DNA of 64,000 nt from Elusimicrobiota bacterium (GTDB lineage: Bacteria; Elusimicrobiota; Elusimicrobia; UBA1565; UBA9628), in contig JACRDT010000010.1 of assembly GCA_016212795.1 (NCBI GenBank), forward strand, positions 124,001 to 188,000. The letters run 5' to 3'. Shown one piece after another: positions 17,693 through 28,200 of the stretch; within the stretch, counting starts at the first letter, position 1, and every line of letters starts with the position of its first letter. The notes beneath the pieces are model-generated. The model worked only from the letters and a program-made list of their open reading frames with translations. It ran no database searches and was not told the origin of the DNA. Position numbers and translations under genes: made by a program.

Positions 17693-19896
17693 GGATCGGG
17701 GCGCTGCGGCGCGGCCCGCGGTGGGCGCTGCTGCTGGGCGGGGTCTTCGGCGGGTGGATGACGGCCGCCGCCGCCGACCTGCCCCAAGGGGGGCGGGCCG
17801 CCCCAGGCGCAAGCCGCGCTCCTCTCGCCGGAGACGGCCAGGCGCAAGGAGGGGCGGTCTCTTCCACCGGGAGCTACCGGCTCCCCGACGCGCCGGCCTC
17901 GCACGTGAGGTTCTCCTCGGACCAGCTCGACTTCCAGGAGTCGAGCTCCGTCATGCACCTCAAGGGCAACGTCCTGCTGCGCGAGTCGACGTGGACCGTG
18001 AGGGCCGACGAGCTCTGGATCCACAGCGAGAGCCGCACCGCCCATTCGGAGGGCTACCTGTTCCTCAACGACGGCTACTCCGCCGTGCACGGCAGCCGCG
18101 GCGAGTTCGACCTCAAGACCCATGAGGGGTGGCTCGACGACCCGAGGACCTCCTACGGGGACTGGAACGTCAAGGCGAAGTCGGTCCGCGCCGGGGCGAA
18201 CAAGAAGCTCAGCTACAGGGGGGCGCGGTTCAGCGGCTGCGACTCCAAGCCCCACCAGCACTACCACCTCTACTCCGGCAAGCTCGACGTGGTCCCGAAG
18301 AAGTACCTGCTGGCCTACAACACGGTCTTCTTCCTGGGCCCGGTGCCCATCCTGTGGCTGCCGGTCTTCTTCACGCCGCTGAGGGACTTCCGCTTCTGGG
18401 ACTCGCGCCTCCAGGTCGGCTACGACAGGCGCAACGGCGTCTTCGTCAAGACCAATTTCATGACGCAGTACTCGGAGTCCGTCTACAGCAAGCTGTTCAT
18501 CGACGGGTACACCTCGCAGGGGCTGGGCTTGGGCGGGGAGCTCCACCGCCGCAAGAGCGACGATTCCCGCGGGGGCCTGTTCGCCTATTGGGTCAAGGAG
18601 CAGTCCACCAAGGACAACAGGTGGGCCGTCGTCGCCGACCAGTACCAGGCCCTGACGAGTTCGATCTCGGCCCAGGCCAGGATCCAGGCACAGTCGGACG
18701 CGGAGTTCAACAACCATTACGCCCGGTCGAAGGCCTTCATGCTGACCCCCGAGCTCGTCAACGGGGGCGCCCTGACCTACCGGCTCCCATCGGCGGTGGC
18801 GCGCCTGAGCTACTCCCGCACCGACGTGGACGACGGCACGAGGCGGCGCTTCGTCAAGGACAAGGAGAGCGTGCCCCGGCTCGACATCCAGAGCTCGCCG
18901 CTGCGGTTCTGGAGGCTCCCGTGGATCAACACGCTGGCCGGGTTCGCGGACAACTCCTTCGACCGGCGCAGGGGGTTCCAGCAGAGGTCGGTGGGGGCGT
19001 CGTGGGAGGGCACCCGGAGCGTCCGCCTGTTCAGGGGGGCGAGCTTCACGCCGAAGGCGGGCTACAGCCAGACCTACCTGGACCGCATGGAGACCCTGAA
19101 CGGCTTCTCCAGCACGGAGACCCTCAAGGACGCCTTCATCGGCCGCTACAAGGCGGAGGGCAACCTCCGCGTCAACACCCGCATCGGGGCGTGGGACCTG
19201 ACGCACGCCTACCGGGTGAGGCAGAAGCCCGGGTCCTTCGCGGAGGACTCGCTGGCCATGGACCATGGGGTCGAGTCCAACATGCTCTCTCTCCAGGACA
19301 CCTTCCGCCCCGCGCGGAAGATCCTCGTGCGCGTCGCCTCGGGCTACGAATTCAGGGTCTTCCGGGACCGCTACCTGGGCTTCCGGGACCGGGTCCAGCC
19401 GCTGGTGGCGGAGCTCACCTATTCGCCGAGGGTGGACTTGAGCTTCTCCTTCCGGGAGGACTACCAGCTCGCGCAAGGCAACCGCTCCGTGCTGTTCTCG
19501 GGGTACTACGGCGAGCCCGACAAGGAGTTCGTCTCCCTGGGCGTGGGCTACAACCAGGCTCTCCCGAAGAACACGCTCGTCAACTTCGAGTTCGGCTGGG
19601 AGCCGTCCTCCTCGGGCTGGCGCCTGGGCGGGAACCTCGCGTCGGACATCGTCTCCGAGGGAGGCTTCGGCGGGATCCGGACGTTCAGCCTCTTCCAGAA
19701 GGAGTTCACCGTCCAGAAGAAGCTGCACGACTTCAACCTGAGGGCCCTCACGCGCTTCAGGCCCGGCGGGGTCAGGGAGTTCGCCTTCCACATCGAGATG
19801 AGGTTCCCCGGCACCAGGAAGAAGGACATCGCCAAGCGGGATTGGGAGTCGGAGTGGTTCCCCGAGAGGAAGTACGGGATGGAGGAGCGTCCCTGA
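17689..19896 (+). CDS. lptD: LptD-type outer-membrane LPS-assembly protein
   Basis: The ATG overlaps the kinase stop (ATGA), giving 735 residues. A signal peptide (about 8-29) is followed by an OstA/LptA-like beta-jellyroll segment at about 70-180 (V-R-F-S-S-D-Q-L-D-F-x-x-x-x-x-V-M-H-L-K-G-N-V), then a long run of amphipathic strands typical of the LptD barrel (R-L-Q-V-G-Y-D-R-R-N-G-V-F-V-K). LptD inserts lipopolysaccharide into the outer leaflet. The conserved cysteines of proteobacterial LptD are not evident; only C near residue 184 is seen. A copy of the dispersed repeat encodes the linker after the signal peptide (G-A-S-R-A-P-L-A-G-D-G). Confidence 0.8.
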   Translation: MRIGALRRGPRWALLLGGVFGGWMTAAAADLPQGGRAAPGASRAPLAGDGQAQGGAVSSTGSYRLPDAPASHVRFSSDQLDFQESSSVMHLKGNVLLRESTWTVRADELWIHSESRTAHSEGYLFLNDGYSAVHGSRGEFDLKTHEGWLDDPRTSYGDWNVKAKSVRAGANKKLSYRGARFSGCDSKPHQHYHLYSGKLDVVPKKYLLAYNTVFFLGPVPILWLPVFFTPLRDFRFWDSRLQVGYDRRNGVFVKTNFMTQYSESVYSKLFIDGYTSQGLGLGGELHRRKSDDSRGGLFAYWVKEQSTKDNRWAVVADQYQALTSSISAQARIQAQSDAEFNNHYARSKAFMLTPELVNGGALTYRLPSAVARLSYSRTDVDDGTRRRFVKDKESVPRLDIQSSPLRFWRLPWINTLAGFADNSFDRRRGFQQRSVGASWEGTRSVRLFRGASFTPKAGYSQTYLDRMETLNGFSSTETLKDAFIGRYKAEGNLRVNTRIGAWDLTHAYRVRQKPGSFAEDSLAMDHGVESNMLSLQDTFRPARKILVRVASGYEFRVFRDRYLGFRDRVQPLVAELTYSPRVDLSFSFREDYQLAQGNRSVLFSGYYGEPDKEFVSLGVGYNQALPKNTLVNFEFGWEPSSSGWRLGGNLASDIVSEGGFGGIRTFSLFQKEFTVQKKLHDFNLRALTRFRPGGVREFAFHIEMRFPGTRKKDIAKRDWESEWFPERKYGMEERP
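17781..17845 (-). repeat. Dispersed repeat element, copy B, inside lptD
   Basis: The 36 bases at 17804-17839 match 61291-61326 at 35 of 36 positions. The element is in frame and encodes part of the low-complexity linker between the signal peptide and the first structured domain. Its reverse complement contains CGAGAGGAG and GCGCCTG as in the intergenic copy near 0.4 kb. Confidence 0.75.
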
Positions 19897-19918
19897 GGCC
19901 CGCGCCGGCGGCGGCCGC

Positions 19919-22234
19919 TCACTCCACCACGGCGACGTTCACGTCCCGGGCGTCGGCCCGGCCCTGGTCGTCCACTACGCGCACCACGAACCTCCCGGGC
20001 TGAGGCGTCCAGAAGAAGGGCTCGCCGCTCCGGGACCGGCCCACGAAGCGCTCGTTGACGAACCAGAACGTCTGCCGGGCGTCGGCGTCCGTCACCGCGG
20101 CCAGGGGCAGGGCCTGGCCGGCGAGTCCCGCGGCGCGCAGGCTGTAGGTGAGTCCCGGCTGAGGGGAAGTGATGATGGGCGGGACGCCCCTGGTCGAACG
20201 GTCCGCGAGTCCGCACGCCGGGTTGTCGGCCGGAGGGGACCGGCGCGGGATGCGGGCCAGGTCGAAGATCTTCATGAGGTCCGAGGGCCAGAACTCGAAC
20301 ACCTCGCGTCTCACGCCCGGACCGGGAGCGCACGCCCTCATCCCCGTGCGGTTGTCCACGAGCACTTCCCTGTGGATGCCGCACGTCTTGATGGGCGACT
20401 TGCCCGGGATGAACCAGGTCCTGCTCCGGTGCGGGCAGAAGGGCCCCGGGATCTGGCCCGACACGGCGCAGACCTCGACCTGGGCCAGGTCGAGCTTGGC
20501 GGGCCTCAGCGGAGGCGCCATCCGCGGTTCCGCGCTGCGCATGCCGTCGACGACCTCGAACATCAGGGGCGCCGCGGCCTCGGCGCCGATGAAGGCAGGG
20601 TTGCCCTGGCCGTCGAAGTTGCCTACCCAGACGGCCAGGACGTAGGGCCCGAACACGGAGACGGCCCACGCGTCGCGGAAGGCGTAGGAGGTGCCGGTCT
20701 TCCAGTGCACGGGCAAAGAATCCCTGGTCCAGCCCGGAAGGAAGCTCTGCCCGGGCCGGGGATTGTCCTTGAGCATGTCGAGGACCATGAAGCTCGCTTC
20801 CTCGCTCAGGAGCCGTCTGCCCTCGCTCCGGGCGCTCGTCATGCGGCTGCGCAGGGGCCGCAGGGTCCCGCCGTTGGCCAGCATGGCGTAGAGCCGGCCG
20901 AGGTCCTCCATGGTCATCTCGGCCGCGCCCAGGGCCAGGGCCAGCCCGTAATAGGACTCTTCCCGCAGAGGCGCGATGCCCGCGCTCTTTAAGAACCCGT
21001 GGAGTCCGGGCTGGGCCAGCTCGCGGGAAAGCTGGACCGCGGGCACGTTGCGGCTGCGGATGAGCGCCTCCCAGGCGTGGATGGGGCCAGCGAAGTCCTG
21101 GTCGAAGTTCTCGGGATTGAACCCTCCGAAGCTCATGGGCGAATCCTTGAGCATGCTCGCCGGGTGGATGAGCCCCTGGTCCAGGGCCAGGCCGTAGATG
21201 AAGGGCTTGAGCGCGGACCCCGGCGAGCGCATGGCCCGCGTGCCGTTGACCTGCCCCTGGATGCCGTGGTCGAAGTAGTCCGCGGAGCCCACGCAGGCCA
21301 GGACTTCCATGGTCGGGTAGTGGATCAGAAGGCCGGCCGCGTTCCTGATGCCCAGGCGGCTCTTGCGCTCGACATAGGAGCGTATCTTGCGCTCGAGGAG
21401 GCGCTGCTTGGCCAGGTCCAGGGTGGAGACCACGCTGGACTGGGAAGGGTCTTCGGCCAGGACCGCCTGCGCGAACTGCGGGGCGAGGAAGGGCAGCCGG
21501 CTCGGCGGGCGCATCGGCAGCGGCATGTCCATGAACCCATGCTCCCGCCGGTCCTCGGGATGGGCGGCGATCCAGCGGCGGAAGAGATCGCGCCTGGCCC
21601 GCAGGGCCGCGCCGGATAGCCGTTCTTCCGGCAGGGCCGCGCGCCGGGCCGGGCTCTTCGGGATGACGGCCAGGGCCAGGACCTCGGGCAGGGTGAGGCG
21701 GTCGGCTTCCTTGCCGAAGTAGACCATGCTGGCCGAGCCCACGCCCTCGACGTTTCCGCCCATGGGGACCGCGTTGAGGTAGGCCTCCAGGATCTCGTCC
21801 TTGGAGTAGTGCCGCTCGACCTGAAGAGCGCGCAGGATCTGGAGGAGCTTGCCGCCGGGGGAGGATGACTCGATGCCGAACCTCATCCTCGCCAGCTGCA
21901 TCGTGATGGTCGAGCCGCCGATGCGCCTGCCCCGCAGGGCGTAGGTCCGCCAGAAGGCGCGGCCGAGGGAGAGGGGGTTGAGCCCGGGGTGGCGGCGGAA
22001 ATGCCGGTCTTCCTGGAGGATGAAGGCCTCCACCAGCGAAGGCGCCATGGACTTCAGGGGGACCCACCGCCGGTACTTGTCGTCCGAGGAGAGCGTGAGG
22101 TCCAGGAGCCGGTGCCGGCGGTCGTAGACTTCCCGGGAATGGCTGGTGGCACGCAGGGACGGCCTGGGCACGGCCGCGTAGAGGGAAGCGGCCGTGACCA
22201 AGGCGCCGACGATCAGCCTGCGCCCGCGGGTCAT
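19919..22234 (-). CDS. pbpC: Penicillin-binding protein 1C (bifunctional transglycosylase/transpeptidase)
   Basis: The 771-residue protein matches the usual PBP1C length of about 770. An N-terminal membrane anchor (8-25) precedes the GT51 domain, with E-D-R-H-F-R-R-H-P-G and G-G-S-T-I-T-M-Q-L-A-R. The transpeptidase has S340-A-L-K343, and K-T-G-T-S-Y near 500. The last 90 residues fit the BiPBP C-terminal domain. The enzyme polymerises and cross-links glycan in the periplasm, and PBP1C is often paired with A2M for envelope repair or defence. The start overlaps the A2M stop by 4 bases (ATGA), so the two are co-translated. Confidence 0.95.
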   Translation of the reverse strand: MTRGRRLIVGALVTAASLYAAVPRPSLRATSHSREVYDRRHRLLDLTLSSDDKYRRWVPLKSMAPSLVEAFILQEDRHFRRHPGLNPLSLGRAFWRTYALRGRRIGGSTITMQLARMRFGIESSSPGGKLLQILRALQVERHYSKDEILEAYLNAVPMGGNVEGVGSASMVYFGKEADRLTLPEVLALAVIPKSPARRAALPEERLSGAALRARRDLFRRWIAAHPEDRREHGFMDMPLPMRPPSRLPFLAPQFAQAVLAEDPSQSSVVSTLDLAKQRLLERKIRSYVERKSRLGIRNAAGLLIHYPTMEVLACVGSADYFDHGIQGQVNGTRAMRSPGSALKPFIYGLALDQGLIHPASMLKDSPMSFGGFNPENFDQDFAGPIHAWEALIRSRNVPAVQLSRELAQPGLHGFLKSAGIAPLREESYYGLALALGAAEMTMEDLGRLYAMLANGGTLRPLRSRMTSARSEGRRLLSEEASFMVLDMLKDNPRPGQSFLPGWTRDSLPVHWKTGTSYAFRDAWAVSVFGPYVLAVWVGNFDGQGNPAFIGAEAAAPLMFEVVDGMRSAEPRMAPPLRPAKLDLAQVEVCAVSGQIPGPFCPHRSRTWFIPGKSPIKTCGIHREVLVDNRTGMRACAPGPGVRREVFEFWPSDLMKIFDLARIPRRSPPADNPACGLADRSTRGVPPIITSPQPGLTYSLRAAGLAGQALPLAAVTDADARQTFWFVNERFVGRSRSGEPFFWTPQPGRFVVRVVDDQGRADARDVNVAVVE

Positions 22235-25200
22235 TCCACCGTCATCTTCCCGGCCACGCCCCTGGCCTGCACGCCGCGGTCGTACATCCCTTCCGCGAAC
22301 ACGGGCGGCACCGAGAAGGCGCCCTTGTTGGTCGCCCGGATCTTGTAGACGAACTCCTGAGCTTGCGCCCCCACGGTCCCGAACAGGACGACCCTGTCCT
22401 CGCGCACGTCCGCGTACTGGGGACGCCAGGTGGAGGACGGCTCGCCGAAGCCGGAGGGTCCCGGGGGAGGAGCCGGGCTCTCGGGCGCCTCTTCGGAGGA
22501 ACCCTCGCCCTCGGAGTCCCCATCCCCCTCGGAGTATCCCGCTTCCCCCTCTGAACCCTCGTCTTCGCCCCCGCCCTCGTCGTCGGATTCCACCACGGGC
22601 CGCCGGCGCGCCATCTTCTCCTGCCGCGGGGGCTGCGGCGGCGCGGCAAAGCCGCCGGCGACCTGGCGATCCATCACCACCTCGAAGCCGCCGGGCAGGA
22701 GGTCGACGATCGCGACGTTGCTCAAGGACCCGGCGAGGGCGCGCACTTTGAGGTGGACCTCGAGCTCGCTGCCCAGCCCGGCCTGGGCCGTGACGCCCCC
22801 GCCCTCGTGCCTGAATTCCCGCTGCACCTCGAGCTTGTCCTTGACCTCCCGGGTGGGCAGGGCCAGGTCGAACCCGGCCGCGGTGGCCTGGTAGTACAGC
22901 TTGCGGCCCGAGGGGTTGCTGAATCGGACCGTCCGTGCCTTGTCCGAGAACCCGGCCTTGAGGTAGAGGCCGCCCGAGAGGGCGAGCTTCTTGGGCGCGC
23001 CGCGCTCGTCGAGCTCTGTGATGCCCGCGTCCACCGCGGCCGTGGGACCTGCCGTCTCGGCGTACTGGGTCAAGGCCAGGATCGCGTAGGCGCCCGACAG
23101 GGAGTTGAAGGACCCCATCACGACCGGCTGCACCATGGAATCCAGGGCCTCGGGCTTGACCTCCTTGAGCTTCTCCGGGAAGTGCCTGGCCAGGACGTAG
23201 AGGTATTGGCTGTCATGCACCAGACCGTCGTAGAACCAGCCGACTTCCTTGGGGCTGGGGTCTCCTATCCTGGTCTGGGCGATGAGGCTGCCGGCCTGGT
23301 CCTCCTGCTTGAGCATCCTGTAGACCCCGGCCAGGTAGGCGGCGGTCAGGTCCTTGCGCCACGTCTTGGGGAACTTGACGTCCAGGTGCCGGCGCAGAGC
23401 CGCGAGAGGAGCGGAGAGCACGGTCCCGTTGCGGGTCAGGATGTAGGCCGCGTAGGACCTCACCCGGGCGTCGGTCAGCGTAGCGGGCTCGGTGCCGACC
23501 AGGCCTCCGAGATACGCCAGGGCCTTGGCCAGGACTTCGGGAGGCACGGGGTAGCCGCGCTCCTTGGCCTCGGTGAGGAAATGCGAGGCGTAGGCGGCCT
23601 GGAAGTCCGAGACCTCGTCGTTGGCGGACCAGAACCCGAAGGCGCCTTCCGCGTTCTGCCGGCCGCGCAGGATCGCGACGGCGCGTTCGAGGTTCAGCCT
23701 GGTCTTCTCCGCCGAGTATCCGAAGTCCTTCCGGCCGCGCAGGATCAGGGCCGGGAAGGCCTGGCTCACGATCTGCTCCGTGCATCCGTAGGGGAACGCC
23801 TCGAGATAGCGCACCAGCCCCCCGACGAGGACCATGGGCAGCGGGGAGACGGCCGCTTCCAGGGTTCGGAGGTGCGGGTGCAGGCGCCGGGTCACCGGCA
23901 CGTCGGCGGTCGCGGCTTTCGTGACCCCGCCCGCCACGGAGGTGGCGAAAGGCTGGGCCGGCCGGACGCTCGCGTCCACCGAGACCTGGGACGCGCGGTC
24001 CCCGAGGCTGGCCGTGAAGATCATGCTCCCCGAGCCGAGTCTGTCCTTGGCGCGGAGCCTGAAGGCGGCGCCGGTCTCGCGGTTCTCCCCGACCTTGAGC
24101 TTGAGGGAATGGCTCCCCAGCACCTCAAGGTGCTCGGAGGTCTTGAGCGCGACGGCGAGCTCCGCGTCCGGGCCCGAGCCCTCGGCCTGGTTGGCCACGC
24201 CCAGGCTCACCTCGAACTCGTCGCCGGGCGCGACCGCGACGGGCGCGCTCGGGGTCAGCACGAAGTGCCCGCGGACCACGGACTTCTTCTCGGCCACGCC
24301 GATCGAGTCCGGGGCCACGACCACGGCCATGACGCGCAGGGTCCCGTTGAACTGGCCGGGCACGTCGTAGACTACCTCTCGGGATTGCTGGTCCACGTCC
24401 ATGATCCCGGACCAGAAGGCCACGGGCTTGTCGCGCTTGCGCTTGAAGGGATTGAGGTTCTTGCCCAGGGCCTCCCGGCCCATGTCGCCGCCGGGCGCGG
24501 AGAGGGACTGCACCAGCTTGAACTCGGGCAGGATGAGGTCGAGGATCTGGGCCGTCGTCACCTCGAGGCCGCGCTTCTCGAAGAAGCGCGACAGGGGGTC
24601 CGGGGTCTTGTAGCCCGCCACCTGCAGGATGCCCTCGTCCACGGCGAAGACCACGATCCTGCCCGGCTTGTCGGCGCTGTAGCGGATGCGGAAAGGCTGG
24701 CCGGGCCGGGCCAGGGCCGGGCACTCCAAGGCGACGCGATCGGTGCGCCGTTCGCGGCTCACCGAGAAGGGCGCCACGCCGTAGCTGAGCGGGCTCATGT
24801 AGATCTCGGGCGAGTCCATGGAGCGCACGAACGAGACCACCGCGTAGGCGTTGCCCTCGAGGTCGGCCGGGATGCGGATGCGGTGGGTCGAGGCCGTGGT
24901 GCCCGAGCGGAACCACTTGGCGGCGTAGACCCGGTCGCGCTCGATGGTGATCAGGCCCGCTCCCGTGTAGGGGGCGTTGACCTGGAGCTCGATCTCCGAA
25001 CCGGGGGCGTAGTCCGCCTTGCTGAGCTGGATCTTGAGCTCGGCGTTCTTCTCCAGCGACCGTGTGACGTTGGCCTGCCCGGCCACGCTGAAGGGGACGC
25101 GGCAGAGCTCCGTGTCCTGGCTGTCGCGCACCACGAGCGCGAAGTCCCCCGGCTGGGCGGTGGGCAGGGGGAAGCGCAGGCCGGCGGCCGGCACCGAGAG

Positions 25201-28200
25201 GCCGGCCTTGCTCACCGGGACCTCCTTGTGGATGGACTCGTACTTGTAGGTCCCGTTCTCCTGCCGGACCAGGACGGAGACGTAGCGCAGCTCCACGACG
25301 TGGGCCGTGAGCGCGCCCGCGGCCGTCTTCTTGAGGGCCTGGTCCACGGCGATGATTTCGACCGAGCGGAGGCTCCCCTTGGAGATGTAGAGGAGGTTGC
25401 CGTCCGGCTTGTACCCGAGGAGGAACTCCCTGGGGGAGACCAGCACCTGGCTCTGGGCCGTCACGCCGCGCCCACCGCCGGTCTCGAAGCCCTCGGCCGT
25501 GAACAGGAGCCGGTAGGTGGCCTTCTCGAAGCGGGTCAGGTCGAGGTCGAACTCGGCCTCCCCGTCGTCGGAACTCTCGCGGTCGTCGAGACGGTCGGTG
25601 AAGGAGTGCTTGGCCGCCGAGGGATCGAAGAAGGTGTGATCCGGGTAGGAGCCAAAGGCCGGGAAGGCGGGCGAGAGGGACATGGCCGCCCGGACCTTCC
25701 GGCCAGAGGCGGGCGTGCCGAAGAGGTTCTTCAGGTAGACCGTGGCCTTCAAGTCCTTGGGCGATACCCAGCCGTCGGCGCGCTCCTTGGAGAGCCGAGT
25801 CGTGATGCGCAGGCGGTCCGGGAGGAACTCCTCGACGCGCAGCGGCGTCGTGCCCAGGAGCGCGCCCCTGCGGCCGTCCTTGACGATGTAGATGCCGGCC
25901 TGCCACGAGCCCGTGGGCGAGGTCTCCTCGGTCGTGAAGCGGAACTCCTCGAACCCGTGGCCCGAGAGCATGATCTTGGACCTGAAGACCTCCAGCCCGC
26001 GGGCGTCGGTGATGGCGGCCTCCAGGGGCACGCCCGCGATGTTCTGGCGCCAGTCCGAGGGCTTGACGATCAGGCCCACCCTCAGCTCGTCGCCCGGCCG
26101 GTAGATGCCGCGGTCAGAGAAGAGGTACGCCTGCAGGGGCTCGCCCGAGCCAGGGGTGCGCGCCCCCCCGATGTCGAACCGGGAGAAGTTGAGCCTGCGG
26201 TCCTCCCAGTCGAAAGGGAGGAAGGCGAGGTCCGAGCCCTTCCTGGCCACGAACGCGGTCGGCGCCTTCTCCCGCTCGAAGCCGCTCATCGACGGGAAGC
26301 TCGCGCGCCCCTCGCCGTCCGTGGACGCGGAGAGGACCGGCAGGCCGTTCTTGCCCAGGATCTGGACCTGCGCGCCCGCGACCGGAGAGCCGTCCCCGAT
26401 GGACTGCACGAAGACCTCGCGGCCGCCGCTCAGGACCTCCTTGACCAGGAGGCCCAGGTCCGTCACGAGGATGAGGCGCTTGTCCTGGATGCCGATGGGC
26501 AGCTTGGTGACGGGGTCCACGGCCTCGGCCTTGAAGAAGAAGAGCCCCCGCTTAGAGCCGTCTCCGGCGGTGAGGTAGTCGGAGAGGTCGAAGGACGAGT
26601 ACACGGACTTGCCGGGCTCGGCGTTGAGCTGGCGCACCTCGGCGAGCCGCTCGGCGATGTTGTCGGGCCCGAACTCGTGGCGGAACTGCGGGTCGCGGAA
26701 CAGGCCCTGGGATTGGGTGACCAGGTGGTTGATCTGGTTCGGCACCACCCTGGCGGCCTCGAAGCGGATGGCGTCCACGTCGCGCGAGATCACGGAGACC
26801 TTCTTCTCCCCGCTCAGGGAGAGGATCGCGCCCTGGCTCATGATCTTGAGCTCCTTCTCGAACGCGGGCACCTGCGCGGTCTCGACGAGGTCCTTGGCCA
26901 GGATGTAGCCGCCGTAGGACTGGATGCCCTTGGCGACTTTCACGTGGAGGAAGCGCCCCGCCGTCCCGGCGTACTTGAAGCTGTGCACGGTGGCGTATTC
27001 CCGGTCCGTGGGGATCGGCGTGAGCGCCACCGGCTTGGCGAGGGCTCGGAGCTCGGGCGTGACGCGGGCCGGGTCCCGCCACTGGTAGTTCGGGATGGCG
27101 GCCCTGCCCTCCACGGCCGGCAGGTCCTTGGGGAGCTCGACGACGCTCAAGGCCTTCTGGAGCTCGGACTCGAGCGCCCCGGCGCTGGTCCTGATGACGA
27201 GGACGCGCTCGGGCTCGAAGCGCTCGTTGCGCGCCACGGCGAGCTCCGCGGACTCGACGCGGAAGAAGTTGTACATGCCCGGGATGGGCACGCTGCGTTC
27301 GACGCGCGAGCCGGCCGGGGGCCCGGGCCGCGAGGCCGGCACGCCCCCGTCCACCGAGACCAGCATGAAGGTGTCCTTCATCGGGATCTCGACCGTGTCC
27401 GAGTGGATGTAGGCCTCGGTCTTGAACCTGTTGTAGAGGACGGTGAAGGGGTAGCTCTTGGCCCCAAGGCCCAGGAACCCGCCCTCCTGCCCGGCCAGCT
27501 TGAGGAACACGCGCTTCTCGAATTCCGCCGGGTCGACCGGGTGGCTGAAGGCGGCCGTGGCGACGATCTTCTTGAGCTTGGGGTCGGTCGGGTCCTGGTA
27601 GAACTCGGCCGCGGTCATGGACATGGCGAAGGGCGCGGACTTGAACCGGTACTCGTAGGTCTCGAGCTTGACGTGCTCCGGGAACAGGGACTTGTCGAGC
27701 CGGACCGCGTACTCCTGGCCGATGGACCAGTCCTCCTTCGGGGTGAAGGTCAGTCGCCGGTCCGTGTCCCAGCGCCAGGTCCCGTGGACGGGAGGCGAGA
27801 GCGTGATGCCGCGGGCCACGGGCTTGCCCATCTTGTCGAGCCGCGCGGCCGAGCCCCCGAAATCCACGTGGACGGGGTCGGGCGCCGGGTTGTCGGACAT
27901 CCTGGTCGCCCCGGGCGAGGTCCCGGTCACGCTGAACCGCACGACCCTGGGCCGGTGCTGGTACCAGAGGATGCCAAGGGGGAGCAGCACGGCGACCGCT
28001 CCCACGGCCGAGGCCTTGGCCCAGAAGCGCTTCGGGTCGCGGCTCGCCTCTTCCCTGGCCCAGGCGTTGAGGGACGCGCCGGCCCGGTCGAGGCCGGCCG
28101 CCGTGGACTTGAGCCTCTCCCGCCAACCCGGCCCGGCAGGGGCGGATTGGAGGCGCCTGAGCCAGTCGGGAGGGGTCCACGAGACCTCGCCCAGGGCGGG